Shown: positions 34,396 through 46,400 of the stretch, in pieces
Position numbering within the stretch: the stretch's first letter is position 1
Layout of the letters: every line of letters starts with the position of its first letter
Assembly: GCA_014526335.1 (NCBI GenBank)
Contig: JACTAT010000010.1
Span: forward strand, 5,202,282-5,266,281
DNA length: 64,000 bases
Origin: Chrysaora quinquecirrha
Lineage: Eukaryota > Cnidaria > Scyphozoa > Semaeostomeae > Pelagiidae
Direction of reading: 5' to 3'
Made by a program: the position numbers and the translations under genes
The notes under the pieces: generated by a model
The model's database searches: none
What the model was told of the DNA's origin: nothing
The model's input: only the letters and a program-made list of their open reading frames with translations

Positions 34396-34704
34396 TTTGC
34401 TGCAGCTGTTGCACTGCTGGACATGGATTCATTTGTGAAATCATTGTTTCATTGTTGCAAATTCTTGCAAACACTCTTTGGTAAGCGTTGTACCGCCATC
34501 CTTCGCACATTGCGACAGCATTGCTATGTTTTATTGTTGAATACTTTTATCACTGCAAATAATCAAGAATTAGAAAGCCGGTGCCATTCATTTGCAGTCA
34601 AAAATCACATAAATTGTCGTTAAGCATGTATCCAATGTTTCTTTGAGTAGCTTTGCTCAGATGCAAATGACTCTCTTTTATTGTTAAGACCACTGTACAG
34701 TATG

Positions 34705-34828
34705 TGCAGTTAAAATTAAGGAACTATTAAGGAACTTTTGGAACTACAATTGCCTCAAAAGAGGCCCAAAAATAAGGAACTTTAAGAACTAGGCCTTGAG
34801 GTAGGTTCCTTATAAAAAAGCGTGTATA
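34705..34828. mobile_element. Half of a TACACG-TTTATAAG group MITE, GGAACTT subtype
   Basis: AATTAAGGAACTATTAAGGA leads to the right terminus GGTTCCTTATAAAAAAGCGT. Related one-ended stretches lie at about 40195-40310 and 50930-51170. No left terminus found. Confidence 0.5.
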
Positions 34829-35242
34829 AGCGTAGGTGAATGGAATGGATTTACTTTTTAGGATGGTATTATTTTATGAGTGTTTGTGAAAGCTTCGTTT
34901 TTAAATATTAATATGCAGGAAGAGCTTTTCTGTAGTATCTTGCCTTTTTGATGCTACATGCAAAGTAGCTCTTTAGAACTTCCATGTTAAGGGACTTTTA
35001 AGAAACTATAAGTACCAAAAATCACTGAAAATTTAAGAAAACTGAGTACTAATCCCGAGCTTATGTTTTCAGGAAATCTGTGCTTGTTGGTCACTCCAGG
35101 CACTCTATAGAAAAAGTGACGAGCCAGGACATATTATCACCGTTCACCTTGAAGGAAAAAAGTCGAGACAGGTGCACGAGCTAAAATTGATGTTTAATGG
35201 GGCTTATTGTAGATGATAATATAAAATTTGCATCAATACATA

Positions 35243-35471
35243 CAATCATCGCCAAAAACATTGGGGACAGTATGTTATAAGTATGTTTTACCTAAAAAAC
35301 CCGGCCCCATTATAACATTTTTGGGTAATTAGACCCCCTCCACGCGACTCAATATTGGAACCACTGGCGACGTCGATTTCACCAACATTAAGTCGGGGGG
35401 GGGGGGTATGCGTCTTTAGAGCGAGAATTTTAAAAAAATTCGCAGTGTCCCAGCATTTTTGGCGAGGATTG
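35243..35471. mobile_element. Tc1/mariner-like MITE, TIR CAATCMTCGCCAAAAA, TA duplication
   Basis: TA/CAATCATCGCCAAAAACATT on the left and TTTTTGGCGAGGATTG/TA on the right are inverted repeats flanked by TA. 229 bp, non-coding; contains a G12 run near 35395. Confidence 0.8.
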
Positions 35472-35715
35472 TAGTTTGATTTATATTGAAAAAGCGTTCA
35501 GTTTCGAACATGTTGGACACTATAAGTCGCCCAGTCTTCATAACATCGCGCTGGTGAATTTTTACGCACTTCTGTTGTGGATACGCAGAACTGCGGTGGT
35601 ATCTTTTGCGTATGATGGTGGATATGAAATCGTAGTAAAAATCTATAGATCAAGCAAGAAGAAAACACAAATTCCACGATAGATTTCAAGACATGATTTG
35701 GTTTTGTTTGAAATA

Positions 35716-36088
35716 GCGTAAATCCTCGAACAAGCCCCTTGCAAAAAACAATTTCTTGGTGAGGGCTTATTCGAGGGGAGGGCTTATTTCAAAATTCCAT
35801 AGTTCTAGTGTGTTTGCGATGAAATAACAGAGAAAAAGGTAACTTATCTGTATTCTCTAATCAAAATCAGCTGCTTGCCAACAGCCAATGGCTGATTATT
35901 GGTTGAATTCATAGTAAAACCTGTCAGCACAAGCTTTTTCAATGTTTTAGTTAGTTGAAAGATGCATAATAGGCAAAAACAAATTCATAAGGCTCTCTAG
36001 ATTCCCCATATGGGCTTATTCGAGGGGAGGGCTTATTTGCAAGAATGAAATTTTAGTGTCGTCTGGGGGCTTATTCGAGGATTTACGT
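35716..36088. mobile_element. MITE with TIR CGTAAATCCTCGAAYAAGCC, TA duplication
   Basis: Left TA/GCGTAAATCCTCGAACAAGC, right GGGGGCTTATTCGAGGATTT ACGT/TA. 373 bp. Internal GAGGGCTTATTTC words are repeated. Related elements at 46985-47418 and about 62685-62938. Confidence 0.82.
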
Positions 36089-36089
36089 T

Positions 36090-36780
36090 ATACAAATACA
36101 GTTCCTTGTGTCTGAATACACCTAACGCTTGTTAGAAAATTAAATGCAACGAGCTCTTTTTGTCCCAATATTTCAAATATGGCTTCATATTCACAGATTC
36201 TGAAACCCCTACGTCAAAAGATGAATTTGCTCTGTAAATGTGAGAGGCATTCTCTTACTGTAAGACTTGCATAATCTGGGTTTTTTGTGTTCAAATGATT
36301 GTCAAGGATGGTATTGTACAGCAGCATTCAGACTCATCACTCCTGCCTTTTAGAGTAGGAGAGTAGATTTATGTTTCCATGTTAATCAGTTAAGGGAAAG
36401 TGGCCCAAGTGCCTGAACTATTATGTGTCTCTGACGGGATACAAAAATTGCTCTAAGTCTTAATTTTTTGATGCGTAACTTGTGCGGCACCTAAGAGGCA
36501 CTCCCGTACTGACGTACTCTCCATTTAGCGTGTGCACTGCTTAGTAAAGTCAGTCTTATGCTACCCGCTACAGTTTCGTGCTATGCGCTGTCAACTTTTC
36601 GTTACAATGCAATTTAGGGTCCCTGGTTACCTGAAAAGATTCGCTGTGCACTGTGCAATTAACCCCCTCCCCCCAAAGTACAATAGAGTAATGTGTCACA
36701 CAGGTTCAGGTATGGTAAATTCAATACACAACATTAATTGAAAACAGTTTTTTAATGCAAATCGATTCAATAAGGACTTA
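36090..36780. other. 3' flank of LAGE3, no gene recognised
   Basis: Nothing with family resemblance. TTTATT at 36794-36799 (AATAAA on minus, about 190 nt after the LAGE3 stop) is a plausible LAGE3 poly(A) signal. Confidence 0.45.
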
Positions 36781-36986
36781 TATAAAACTGCTATTTATTT
36801 CTAAGGCTCATGCAGAGTTAAAATTAAAACCAAGAAGTTCGTATTTTCTTCGATTTCTTTTCGCTGCCCGTCATTGTTTGGATTGGTAGGTCTCTGATAA
36901 AGTAATATAACGCTTGACATGCGTCTACAGCTGCCCTTTCAATATCTCAACTGCCTCCCCACTGCAATACCAAAATCTATCGGTCA

Positions 36987-37292
36987 TCATTCAGATCTAA
37001 CTACATCAAACTGTTCCATTGTTTCTGTAACTAGTACAAGAAAATCCAAGAAAGAATTTGTTGCAACTCTCAAAGTCCTCGCTTCCTTGGCCTTGAAAAC
37101 AACATTGAGATTTTGTCCATTCACTTGGAGTTCTTTCATACAACCGCCCCTTTTAGGCTCACGATCTACTCTTAGAGTGTTGAATGCAATCTCGGCGAGC
37201 CTGACAGATGGGAATGGAACACAGAGATCCATTTCTAGCAATTCATTGCCGCCTGGCAGTTCTTCTGTGTTAGGCCTTTTCCGGTCCGCCAT
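36987..37292 (-). CDS. LAGE3: LAGE3/Pcc1 homologue, EKC/KEOPS complex subunit, intronless
   Basis: 101 residues from the ATG at 37292 (MADRKRPN, in an ACAAAATGGCGG context); upstream in-frame sequence lacks another ATG. The body MDLCVPFPSVRLAEIAFNTL, VDREPKRGG, KELQVNG, then FKAKEARTLRVATNSFLDFL and VLVTETMEQF matches the CTAG/Pcc1 family over its full length (usual size 85-145). Pcc1 is a small alpha/beta protein that dimerises and binds the Kae1 (OSGEP) subunit of KEOPS, which makes the t6A37 modification of ANN-reading tRNAs. All family landmarks are present (VPF-P near residue 25, LRVD-EP near 40, FLD near 81). It is divergent to the FERM gene, with 133 bp between start codons. Human LAGE3 has introns; here the coding region is one exon. 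Confidence 0.92.
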   Translation of the reverse strand: MADRKRPNTEELPGGNELLEMDLCVPFPSVRLAEIAFNTLRVDREPKRGGCMKELQVNGQNLNVVFKAKEARTLRVATNSFLDFLVLVTETMEQFDVVRSE

Positions 37293-37425
37293 TTTGTCAA
37301 GTAACCCCGTTTCGAACTCTATCCTTACATGAAGTTTCTGTGAACACAAAACGTCAAAAGTGGGACACAGGAAAATCTCGAGACGGCAAAGTGCTGTGGA
37401 TGGTTGTACAGATCTGTCTGTAAAA
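37283..37425. promoter_or_regulatory. Compact bidirectional promoter region (LAGE3 / FERM gene), with YY1-like site
   Basis: The LAGE3 start codon lies in AAAATGGCGG (minus strand, 37286-37295), matching the YY1 core that often overlaps start codons. Only 133 bp separate it from the first in-frame ATG of the FERM gene. No TATA box stands out. If the FERM reading frame instead begins in an upstream exon, using the CAG acceptor at 37441-37443, the arrangement would not be bidirectional. Confidence 0.4.
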
Positions 37426-40400
37426 ATGTTAAAATTTTTCCAGGAAAGAAAGTTCCAATGTAACGTTAAACTTCTTGATGGTGAAGATTTCCAGACGGAA
37501 GTTACGGTGAGATAGCATTGATTGTAAATGCTAAAGCAGATATATGAGCTACTATTTGATATGAACTCTTATCAAATCAAAGATCAACGAGAGGGCAGGA
37601 ACTAAGACCCGGAATGGGCCTAAGGCCCCATCAATACACTTAGGGTACAAAAGTATTGCAACGCTTGACCTAAAATGGCGGCCAACAGTAGCCGTAGGCC
37701 CAACAACACAAAATTTACATAACAAAGCCATGGCGGCTCGGGGGCTTCACCCAACTTGATTTAAGCGGGAAAATGTTCACAATTTCATTGACTTTCATTG
37801 AGAAGAAAAGTTAAACGATTTATTTGTTGCTTCTTGTGGAAAATAATAAAAAACTTTGAAGCAGTGCCTTCCAGAATTTGAGCGAAATATTTCAAGAGTT
37901 GTCTTGATAAAAAGCAATAAACATAACTACTTTTTTGACCGTTGATTCAAAGTTTTTTCGTTATTCAAAGCAAAATAGCTGAAACTTTTGTTCCATGTTA
38001 AAGTTTTTACTGATAAAAGTAGTTTTCACAAATAAAACAGAGATTATTTTGTGGACAACAATTTCAGGTGAGTGACTTTTGTTTAGGCCCAAAAAGGGTA
38101 CTTTTTGTAAATTTGCAAATTCTTCTCTATAAACCCAAGAATTTGCTCCAAAATTAATTTTCAATATTTTAGGATAACCACAGTTTTGAAATATGTGAAT
38201 GAAATTGTCCATAAAAATTTCTGAAGACCCCTTCAAGTTCAAAATTTATTTTCGCATCAAAACAACAAATTCAAAAGTTACTCACCTAAAATCTTTATCA
38301 ATATTTCAACCCCCAAATTCTTCTGTAACTGTACACTTTGAGCAAAAATTTAAATCGTAATTACAGGTTTGAACTATTTTGTCTCGAAAAATCACGAAAC
38401 TTTGTAGCAAAAGTCACAATAAGTGGTTTATACATCGCTGTTTTTCAAGACAACTCTTGAAATATATTCCAGAAAATTTGGAAGGCAATGCTTCAAGGTT
38501 TTTGACTACTTTTCATCCCAAATGCTAAATAAATCGTTTAACTTTTATTCTAACTGAAAGTCAATGAAATTGAGGCCCGCCATTTTAGGTCAAGCGTTGC
38601 AATACTTTTGTACCCTAAGTGTAGACAGACAAAAGTAGGCCTACCACCTGAATGCCTGAGGCTATAACGCCAAACGTGCGTTTAACTACTAAAGCCGAAA
38701 TAGAGCACAATATTTATTAGTCAATTCAATGTTTTAAAAAGTTTGCATTGAAGTGACAAAGAATATTATATAGATCATTTCGGTAGAATTTAAATTGTTC
38801 GAAATCGCAAGATATCAATCTTTCAGTGCAAAATCGTATAAAGCACCCAAAAATTAGTCTAGGTGCAAAGTTTTACTTTCTCAGCGCGTGTATTATTGAT
38901 TCTATGAGCGCCCAAAGTTTACGATTTTATAAGGGCTTTGACTGTGTGGGGTAAAAAGTTTCACCAAGTTCATTTTTTGCCGTCAAAGCCTTTATGAAAT
39001 CGGGAACTTTGAATGCTCATAAAATTAAAAGCAAAAACGCTAGGACAGTGAAACTTTGTACCTAGACTAAGTTTTGGCTGCTTTATACAATTTTCATATC
39101 GAAAACTCAATAGGCTATCCTGTGATTTCGAAAAATTTTAATGCTGTCTGACGTCATGCCGAAATGATCTATAAGACATAATGTATAGAGGCAATACTAC
39201 ATTTATGTCTATTTATATTCTTTTTCAGAAAAGTACTCTTAGCAGAGATGTGATGGATCAAGTGTGCAAGCATATTGGCTTAGATGAGACAGACTTTTTT
39301 GGTTTAAAATTTGTCTGTTCAAAGGATAGACAGGTATCACATGTTTCAACATTGCAAGAAACAACAGAACTTAAAAGAGCTTTAAAGCTTAAAAGCTTTT
39401 TTGTCTGACACTCGTGAGAGTATAAATATCTGAAACAGACGCTTGAAAAGGTGGAATTACACCCAGATGCAAACAAAAAAACACCAATCAGAAAGAAACC
39501 CTGAGTTGGCATTGCAAGGATATACATAATTCCACCTTTTTCAAGTGTTTCAGTCTGTTTCTGACATTTATACTCTGACATATGTCCACATATGTTTCCA
39601 TAGTTTCTTGCAATTTTGTAATTTTGTACTGTTCAAAGATCACATTTGTTGACTCTCAGAGATGGGAAGTTTCATCCAAGTTGATGACACACCAATGCAT
39701 AAAACTTTCATGTTCCTTGATTAAGCAAGGGGCTGGGGATAAAAATTTGTTTTCAAATAGCTTCCACCTTTGCCTACATACAAGTTACACTTTTTTTTAA
39801 TAAGCAACTTGACTTTCATCCAGCCCTTAAAGTTGCTTAAAATTTTAGACATTTCAGCCCTCAAAGTTGCTTAAACGTTGCTTAACATTTTTTGTACCTA
39901 CTAACCACCCCTGACTTTGCGGGTCAAAATCGTCATCTGTTAGGCTTACAACATGATTTTTGGGAGACAGTAAATGGAAAAATGTTATCTAACAAACTTC
40001 AACATGCAAAACATAAGAACGAAGAACAATTTCCTAACACAATAAAGAGAATAAGCTTGGTTGTTTGACTTCTCAGTTGCTTACAGTAATTCAATTGAGC
40101 CCTCAAGTTGCTTAATGTTAAGATCAGTTCAGCCCTAGTTGCTTATTGAGCGGTTGCTTATTAAAAAAAGTGTAAACCTTATAATAGTCATGGCACTATG
40201 CATGCAGTTAAAATAAGGAACTATTCAGGAGCTTTTGGTAATGCAATTCAATCAAAAGAGGTCAAAAAGGAAGTTCAGGAAATAGACTTTGAGCTAGGTT
40301 CTACATAAAATCTGTATGTTGCATAAGTCTGATTTTTTTTGTAGCTGAGTTGGCTGGATAACACAAAATCCTTGGGAAAGCAGATTGGAAATGGTAGGAC

Positions 40401-43400
40401 TTCCATCATTATTTATGCCGAGTGGTCTATCACTTTGCAAATCTCGTGCACCTTCATGCTCCATAAATCTTACAAATCTTATGGATCTTATAAATCCTAT
40501 ACATCTCTTAAAAATCTCATGTGTTAGCTACTTAGCATGTGCACAGTTCTTGATTTGCGGATCAGGACTATGCTAGACAACGACTGTAGGAAAAAAGAAT
40601 GCATTATGAATGATGAACCACATACCAATGAAAGAAATGGGGTTCGTCTAGCTGATTCAAATAGTCTTGTTGACCAAATAAAATGCATCGGACTCAATGA
40701 GTTGGATGGGTGATGATCTGGCCGTGGTGGTGTGGCCGAGTGGTCAAGGCGTCCGGCTCACAATCGCAAGGTTGTGGGTTCGAATCTCGTCAGGACCACT
40801 TTCCACAAGCCTACAGTCAACTCAGCTGTCCATCCTTCCGAGGTCGGTAAATGAGTACCCAGGGTATTCATTCTAGAATATCAGTTTGGGGGCACAAACT
40901 GCAGGTCCACATCAGCTGTATAGCTGCCAGAACCCCTGACCTGCATTAACAAATAAAGATTGCTTGATTGCTTGCTTGCTTGATCTCACCAAAGCCACAT
41001 CAAGTAAATCAAGTAGAGTAAATCATTCTTCAAAGACGTAATCGAAAGTTAAGCTCAAGTCTATGAGACCAAATTCAGTCATTTTTATATTCGTTAAGGA
41101 AGAAAGTTTGGCAAGGCAAGTTTCGACATATCTAAAAAAAAATTGAAGGAATCCCTTATAAATCTTTGTAAATCTCAATAAATCCCATAAATCTGACCAA
41201 AAAGGACAAAGATATTTATAAATTGCAAAAATCTCCTATGCTAATTTTAGAAGTGATACACCCTCGATTTTACTCTTAATCTGCTTTTTACACTGTTCTT
41301 AAAATTATGTTTCAGGATTAATGCTTTTATTGTCTTTTTCAAGATATCTTAATCTTAATTCAGAAATCTTGGCCTTGAATCTGCATAGTCAAATTATGTT
41401 TTCTTCCTTTCTAGGGCCTTACAATCTAATTTTCAGAGTTAAATTCTATCCACCAACTCCTGCTACTGTGAAAGAAGACATTACAAGGTTTGTTTAATGC
41501 TTTTTGACCTCGGTTTAAGTGCAGGAAAATTATTCAATCAGAGAAGTTCAGCTGGGTTGATTAGGATGACAAATAGTAATCAATGGAAGAATCCAAGTGA
41601 GAAAATGAACTCGTTCTGTCTACACAGAACAAGCCAGAAGTTTTTGTCAAAGTGTGCAGTTCATTTCTTTGAGAATTGGACCATGTTCTTTCTAGTCCCT
41701 CCCCTGGTGCAACTGAGTCCTAGTTATTATATTAGTCCCATAGAGTTCCAATCTTTCTCACTGACTTTATGACATATGATGGGAGTGTATGGGTAGTGTG
41801 TTGGTCTCCATCAGTGTGATACCTTATTGGTTTTACTGATTAATGTGTAGATGTAGATGTATTGCTCATCAAACCGAGGCTAAGACCTAATCTAGATTGC
41901 TCAAATTGGAGTTTGAGCATCTGAGTACCACATCTTGCATTGACCCATATCTGACAGGGCAAGTGTCCATATTATACAAGAGCTTTCGTTCCATTGCCAC
42001 CCATTTAGACTATACCAGATTTTGGAGATAGTAAAAATTGCAATAGTTAATCCTCATTCACAAAAGAATGTCGATTACAATAGTATGAATAATTTTTATA
42101 TCATATTTTTCGTGAATAGCGAACACTTGGATAGATTTTTCCACAAGTGGCATACCACAATAGATGGGATTCAAACCTGGACTGCATGAACAGAGAGCCA
42201 ACAACGCTTCCACTGAGCCATAAAGCTCAATGAAATCACAAAGTAACTCTCTAAGTCATACAGCCCAATGCTCTCCTCCGTTGAGCCTTCTTCAGCACCA
42301 TACATATTTCTACATATTTTTCATGAATGGCGCACACTTGGATAGATTTTTCCACAAGTGTAATTTTTATATCACCTACAAATGGATGAAGATCCTTTTG
42401 ATTTTTGGAGTGTTTGTATTGGATAGCTCTGGCATGATGTGAGCACCAATGCCTGTCTGATGCAGAAATCAGGACACTCGGAAGCTATCCAGTATAGTGT
42501 AAAAGGGTCTTAGTAAAGCAATTTTGTTCCCTTCTAGGTATCAGTTTGTATTGCAAGTGAGAGATGACCTTCTAAAAGAAAGGTGGGATCCTTTACCTTA
42601 ACATGCTTTTTAGAAAGAACCATTTTTAAGGAACCTATAGGCGAAACCGGTCTGTAGCTGACTGTTTGAGGTGTCAGTGGTTTTCTTACACTTAACCTTG
42701 AACCTATAGGTATATGACCAAAAATTTGAAGAACATATACTACTAAAGATTAAAATCGCTAAGGAACTTTTCAATTTTGAGAATTTTTGTCACTTTGCCA
42801 GAGCCTTAGACTTATTATATCTTTGACTTATTATATTTTACCTTTTGACAAATAGCACAGCAACATGTTTACAATACAACAACTTCTTTGCTGTTTACTT
42901 CAATTTTCACTTACTAATATAACATATGGTACATATGGTTTTTATTGAAATTTTAGGTTACTATGCGCTGTTCCAATCTACGCTCTCCTTGCTTCGTACG
43001 TTATTCAAGGTAAGTAAGTCACAGAGGCACCTTACACGCTGTTACTATAAAAACAACCTTTGCACACTTTTCTTTGTAAGAAACAAGAGATTTTGATCAA
43101 GGCTAGCTGTTCTTAAGTTTTTTTCCTTTTTTAGCCTGAAATGTCCTAAATCTGTTACTAATTCCGCGGTTACTTAAGCAATGGCTAAACTGGGAGACTT
43201 GTAGCGCGCGACACTGTATTCGGCGTGTCTCTCAGGGTGGCTGAAGCAAACATGCCAGTGACAAGCGAGCAACATGTCCCCCGAGTCATTTGCATGTCGC
43301 GGAGACAAGAAATGTTTCTGTTGTTTCCCAGACACATCTGCGTGTCTCTTGCTACAAATTTTGTCGCGCGCTACGAAGTTTCCGAGGTGGCTAAACTGGG

Positions 43401-46400
43401 AGACACCGGGGGGGGGGGGGCATCAATGTCGCGCGCGACATGTCTCCTAGTTTAGCCAGGCCTTTAGACAGTAATATTTCTCAGTCGATTTCTGGAATGG
43501 TCTGTTACCTTAAGCAGAACGAAAATAATAAAAATAAAACCGCCCAATCGTGATTTTATTGTCTTCTTAGTCGTGGGTTTTGAAATAACATCAGGTAATC
43601 AACGCCCTCCATATTTTTGCGTGATGTATGTTATTCAAGAGATTTTCACGCTTTTCGAATGATTTTCTGATTTGAGATTTGAACAGTTTTTATATGAAAA
43701 ACGTGTACGTTTTGGAGTACGATTCAAATCTTGATTTTTGTAGGTGAAAAAGGTGACTACGATTCGATTGAGCATGGTCCTGAATACCTGAGTGGGTTGA
43801 CATTTATGCCAAATCAAGTAAGAATCTTGTTTTTTAAGCACACGCCTTATTTGATATGCCCAACACGTTCTGGAGTACCAAATAATCGGGGGGAGGGGGG
43901 TTTGCAAAACTTTTGGAAATTTAATAAACGGGGGGGGGGTATGGAATAAAAGGGGATTTGAAAATACATTTCTATATCGTAAGATTCAACTGCTCTAACG
44001 ATATCGTACCAGAGCAAAGAAAGCTTACATTTTAATATAGCAATATAGGTTACAGTATGCTCAACCACAGGGCAGCAGAACGAGAATTTAAGGAAATATG
44101 AATTTATCTATTTTAGCAATGCTCAACTAATAAAAGGGGAGGTTAAAATAAAAGCGGGGGCGGGGTGGAAAATTTTTCAAACATTAACAAGCGGGGAGGG
44201 CGATTATTCGGTACTCCAGAATGCTTGCATACATATTTTTGTGGTGCGATGCGAATAGTTGTCGATGAAAATTTTTTAAACTTACCATCGCTATAAAATC
44301 AACATTAAAAATTGCGAAAAATGCGGAAGCATCTCTAGACATACTTAAAGGCTTTTTCGTCTGACCCTCCATAGAGTTTGAACGTCAGAAACATATCGAA
44401 ACAATTGACTAAGGCGCAATTCTTGCCCAGATTCTGATCGAAATACACCAATCAGAAAGGGAGCTGAATTGGTATTGTGTTTTGAACTTTGAACACCGAT
44501 TAGCTCGCGGGATACAGTGGAATGACCAATTGTTTGGGTCTGTTTCTGACGTTTATACTCTGAGGAGTGCCAGACGAAAAAAGCTTTATGTATGTCCGTC
44601 CCATCTGCTTTTTCTCGCAATTTTGAAGATTTTTACAACTCAAAGACTAAATCAACATTATAGGCACTAGAACATGTCTACACTAGAGCACTAGAACAAT
44701 GAAAATTTGCCTACGCACTAAGACTCCTCGGACTAAGGTGTTGAATCCGTACCCGAAATCAAAATTTTATAGTCTCGTGTTTGAAAAGCCCAGCACTGAA
44801 ATTTCTTATCGCTCTATGAGCTATTCAATTCAATTCAATTCAATTTTATTTGTAGAATAAAGAGCCTAAAACAATGTATAATTAATAATATAAAGACTTT
44901 ATTCTACACGACCCAAGAAAAGCAAAGCTTATCTAGCTTGGGCCGTTAACAAAACAAAATAAGAAAGATACAAAATACTTAAAATAATTTTTTTTTTCTT
45001 TCGTTTTTTTTTTGTTTTTGTGTTTTTTTTTTTTTACTAAATACGTAAGCTAATTAAGATATACTAAGTATCAAAAAAAGTACAAGAAGCCTTTTAAAAA
45101 AGAAATAATCGAGTTCCCGTTTGGAATTAATATTTTTCTATCAAACTTGCTTTTAATTTATTTTTGAAAGTATTGATATTTGCAATATTTTTAATTGAAG
45201 TTGGCAGAGAATTCCAGAGCTGGGCTCCTCTATTTCGTAATGTTTTATCACCCCATTGTTTATTTGATTTGTACAACTGATAGTGTTTGCTTTGCCTCGT
45301 ATCATAATTGTGTTTACTTTCATTTTTCAAGAAATAGTCGTTAAAAACATCCGGAAGCATTTTTTATTATAGTTCACATGATGCATTAATTTAACAATTT
45401 TGAATTCATACAAATCGTTTAGTTTTAGAATTTTAGCTTCTTTATGCAATAAGTTTGTCGGGTACCTAGAATCTTTGAAGAGTAAGATTCTAAGAATTCT
45501 ATTTTGCAACACTTGTAGCTGTTTTATATACTTAGTTGCAGCTAAACCGTAAGCTTCAAAAGCATAGCTTATTTTAGATAAGACAAGTGAATCATATAGT
45601 GTTAGCAGACATTCTGTAGGAACAAAATGTCTGACCTTTGCAAAATGGACGAGAATTTTACGATTTCGTTTTTGATTTTATCGACATGTTGCTCCCAAGT
45701 CAGATTCTTGTCCAATATGATTCCAAGATATTTAATATTAGATACTTGTTTTAATTCATCCCCCATAACTACTTGCAATGAGTTATTTGTTAAAGAAGCT
45801 TTGGAGGGTGAAAAGATAGTATAATTTGTTTTACTCGTATTTACCATAAGTTTATTTGCACTTAGCCACTCGTCTACTTTTGCAAGTTCTTCATTTGATT
45901 TTTGAATTAGCTTATCAATATTTTCATCGAAACAAAATATGTTTGTATCATCAGCAAAAAGTCTGGGCTTTGCATTTGTTGCATTCGCCATATCATTCAC
46001 ATAAATAATAAAAAGAATTGGTCCAAGTACTGACCCTTGAGGAACACCTTTGTTTATCTGACCTAACGAGGATTTAGTTTTGTTCGCAAAAGTATACTGC
46101 CTACGGTTTTTGAGGTAGCTTTCAAACCATTCGTAAATTTTACCCCTGAATCCATAATTTTTCAGTTTGTATAAGAGTTTAGAGTGGTCTATAGTATCAA
46201 AAGCCTTTGATAGGTCGAGGAAAGTTCCAAAGCAGTGGATACTCTTGTCAAGATTTAAATACATATTTTCTAATAATTCTAGAAGGGCATGCATGGTCGA
46301 ATGTCCTTCACGGAAACCAAATTGAAGTTTATACAAGATATTATGTTTTGATAGAAAAGAAAGTATCTGTTTTGCAAGAAGACGTTCCATTATTTTTTCG

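Noticed and set aside
40727..40800. Functional tRNA-Ser/Leu gene
   Set aside because: The acceptor pairs only partly, and a conserved non-tRNA body with a TTGC tail follows; a truncated second copy at 56.5 kb shows it is a SINE.
43225..43455. 76-codon frame in the + strand, and a similar 79-codon frame at 63370-63609
   Set aside because: Both run through copies of the same MITE and resemble each other only because of that.
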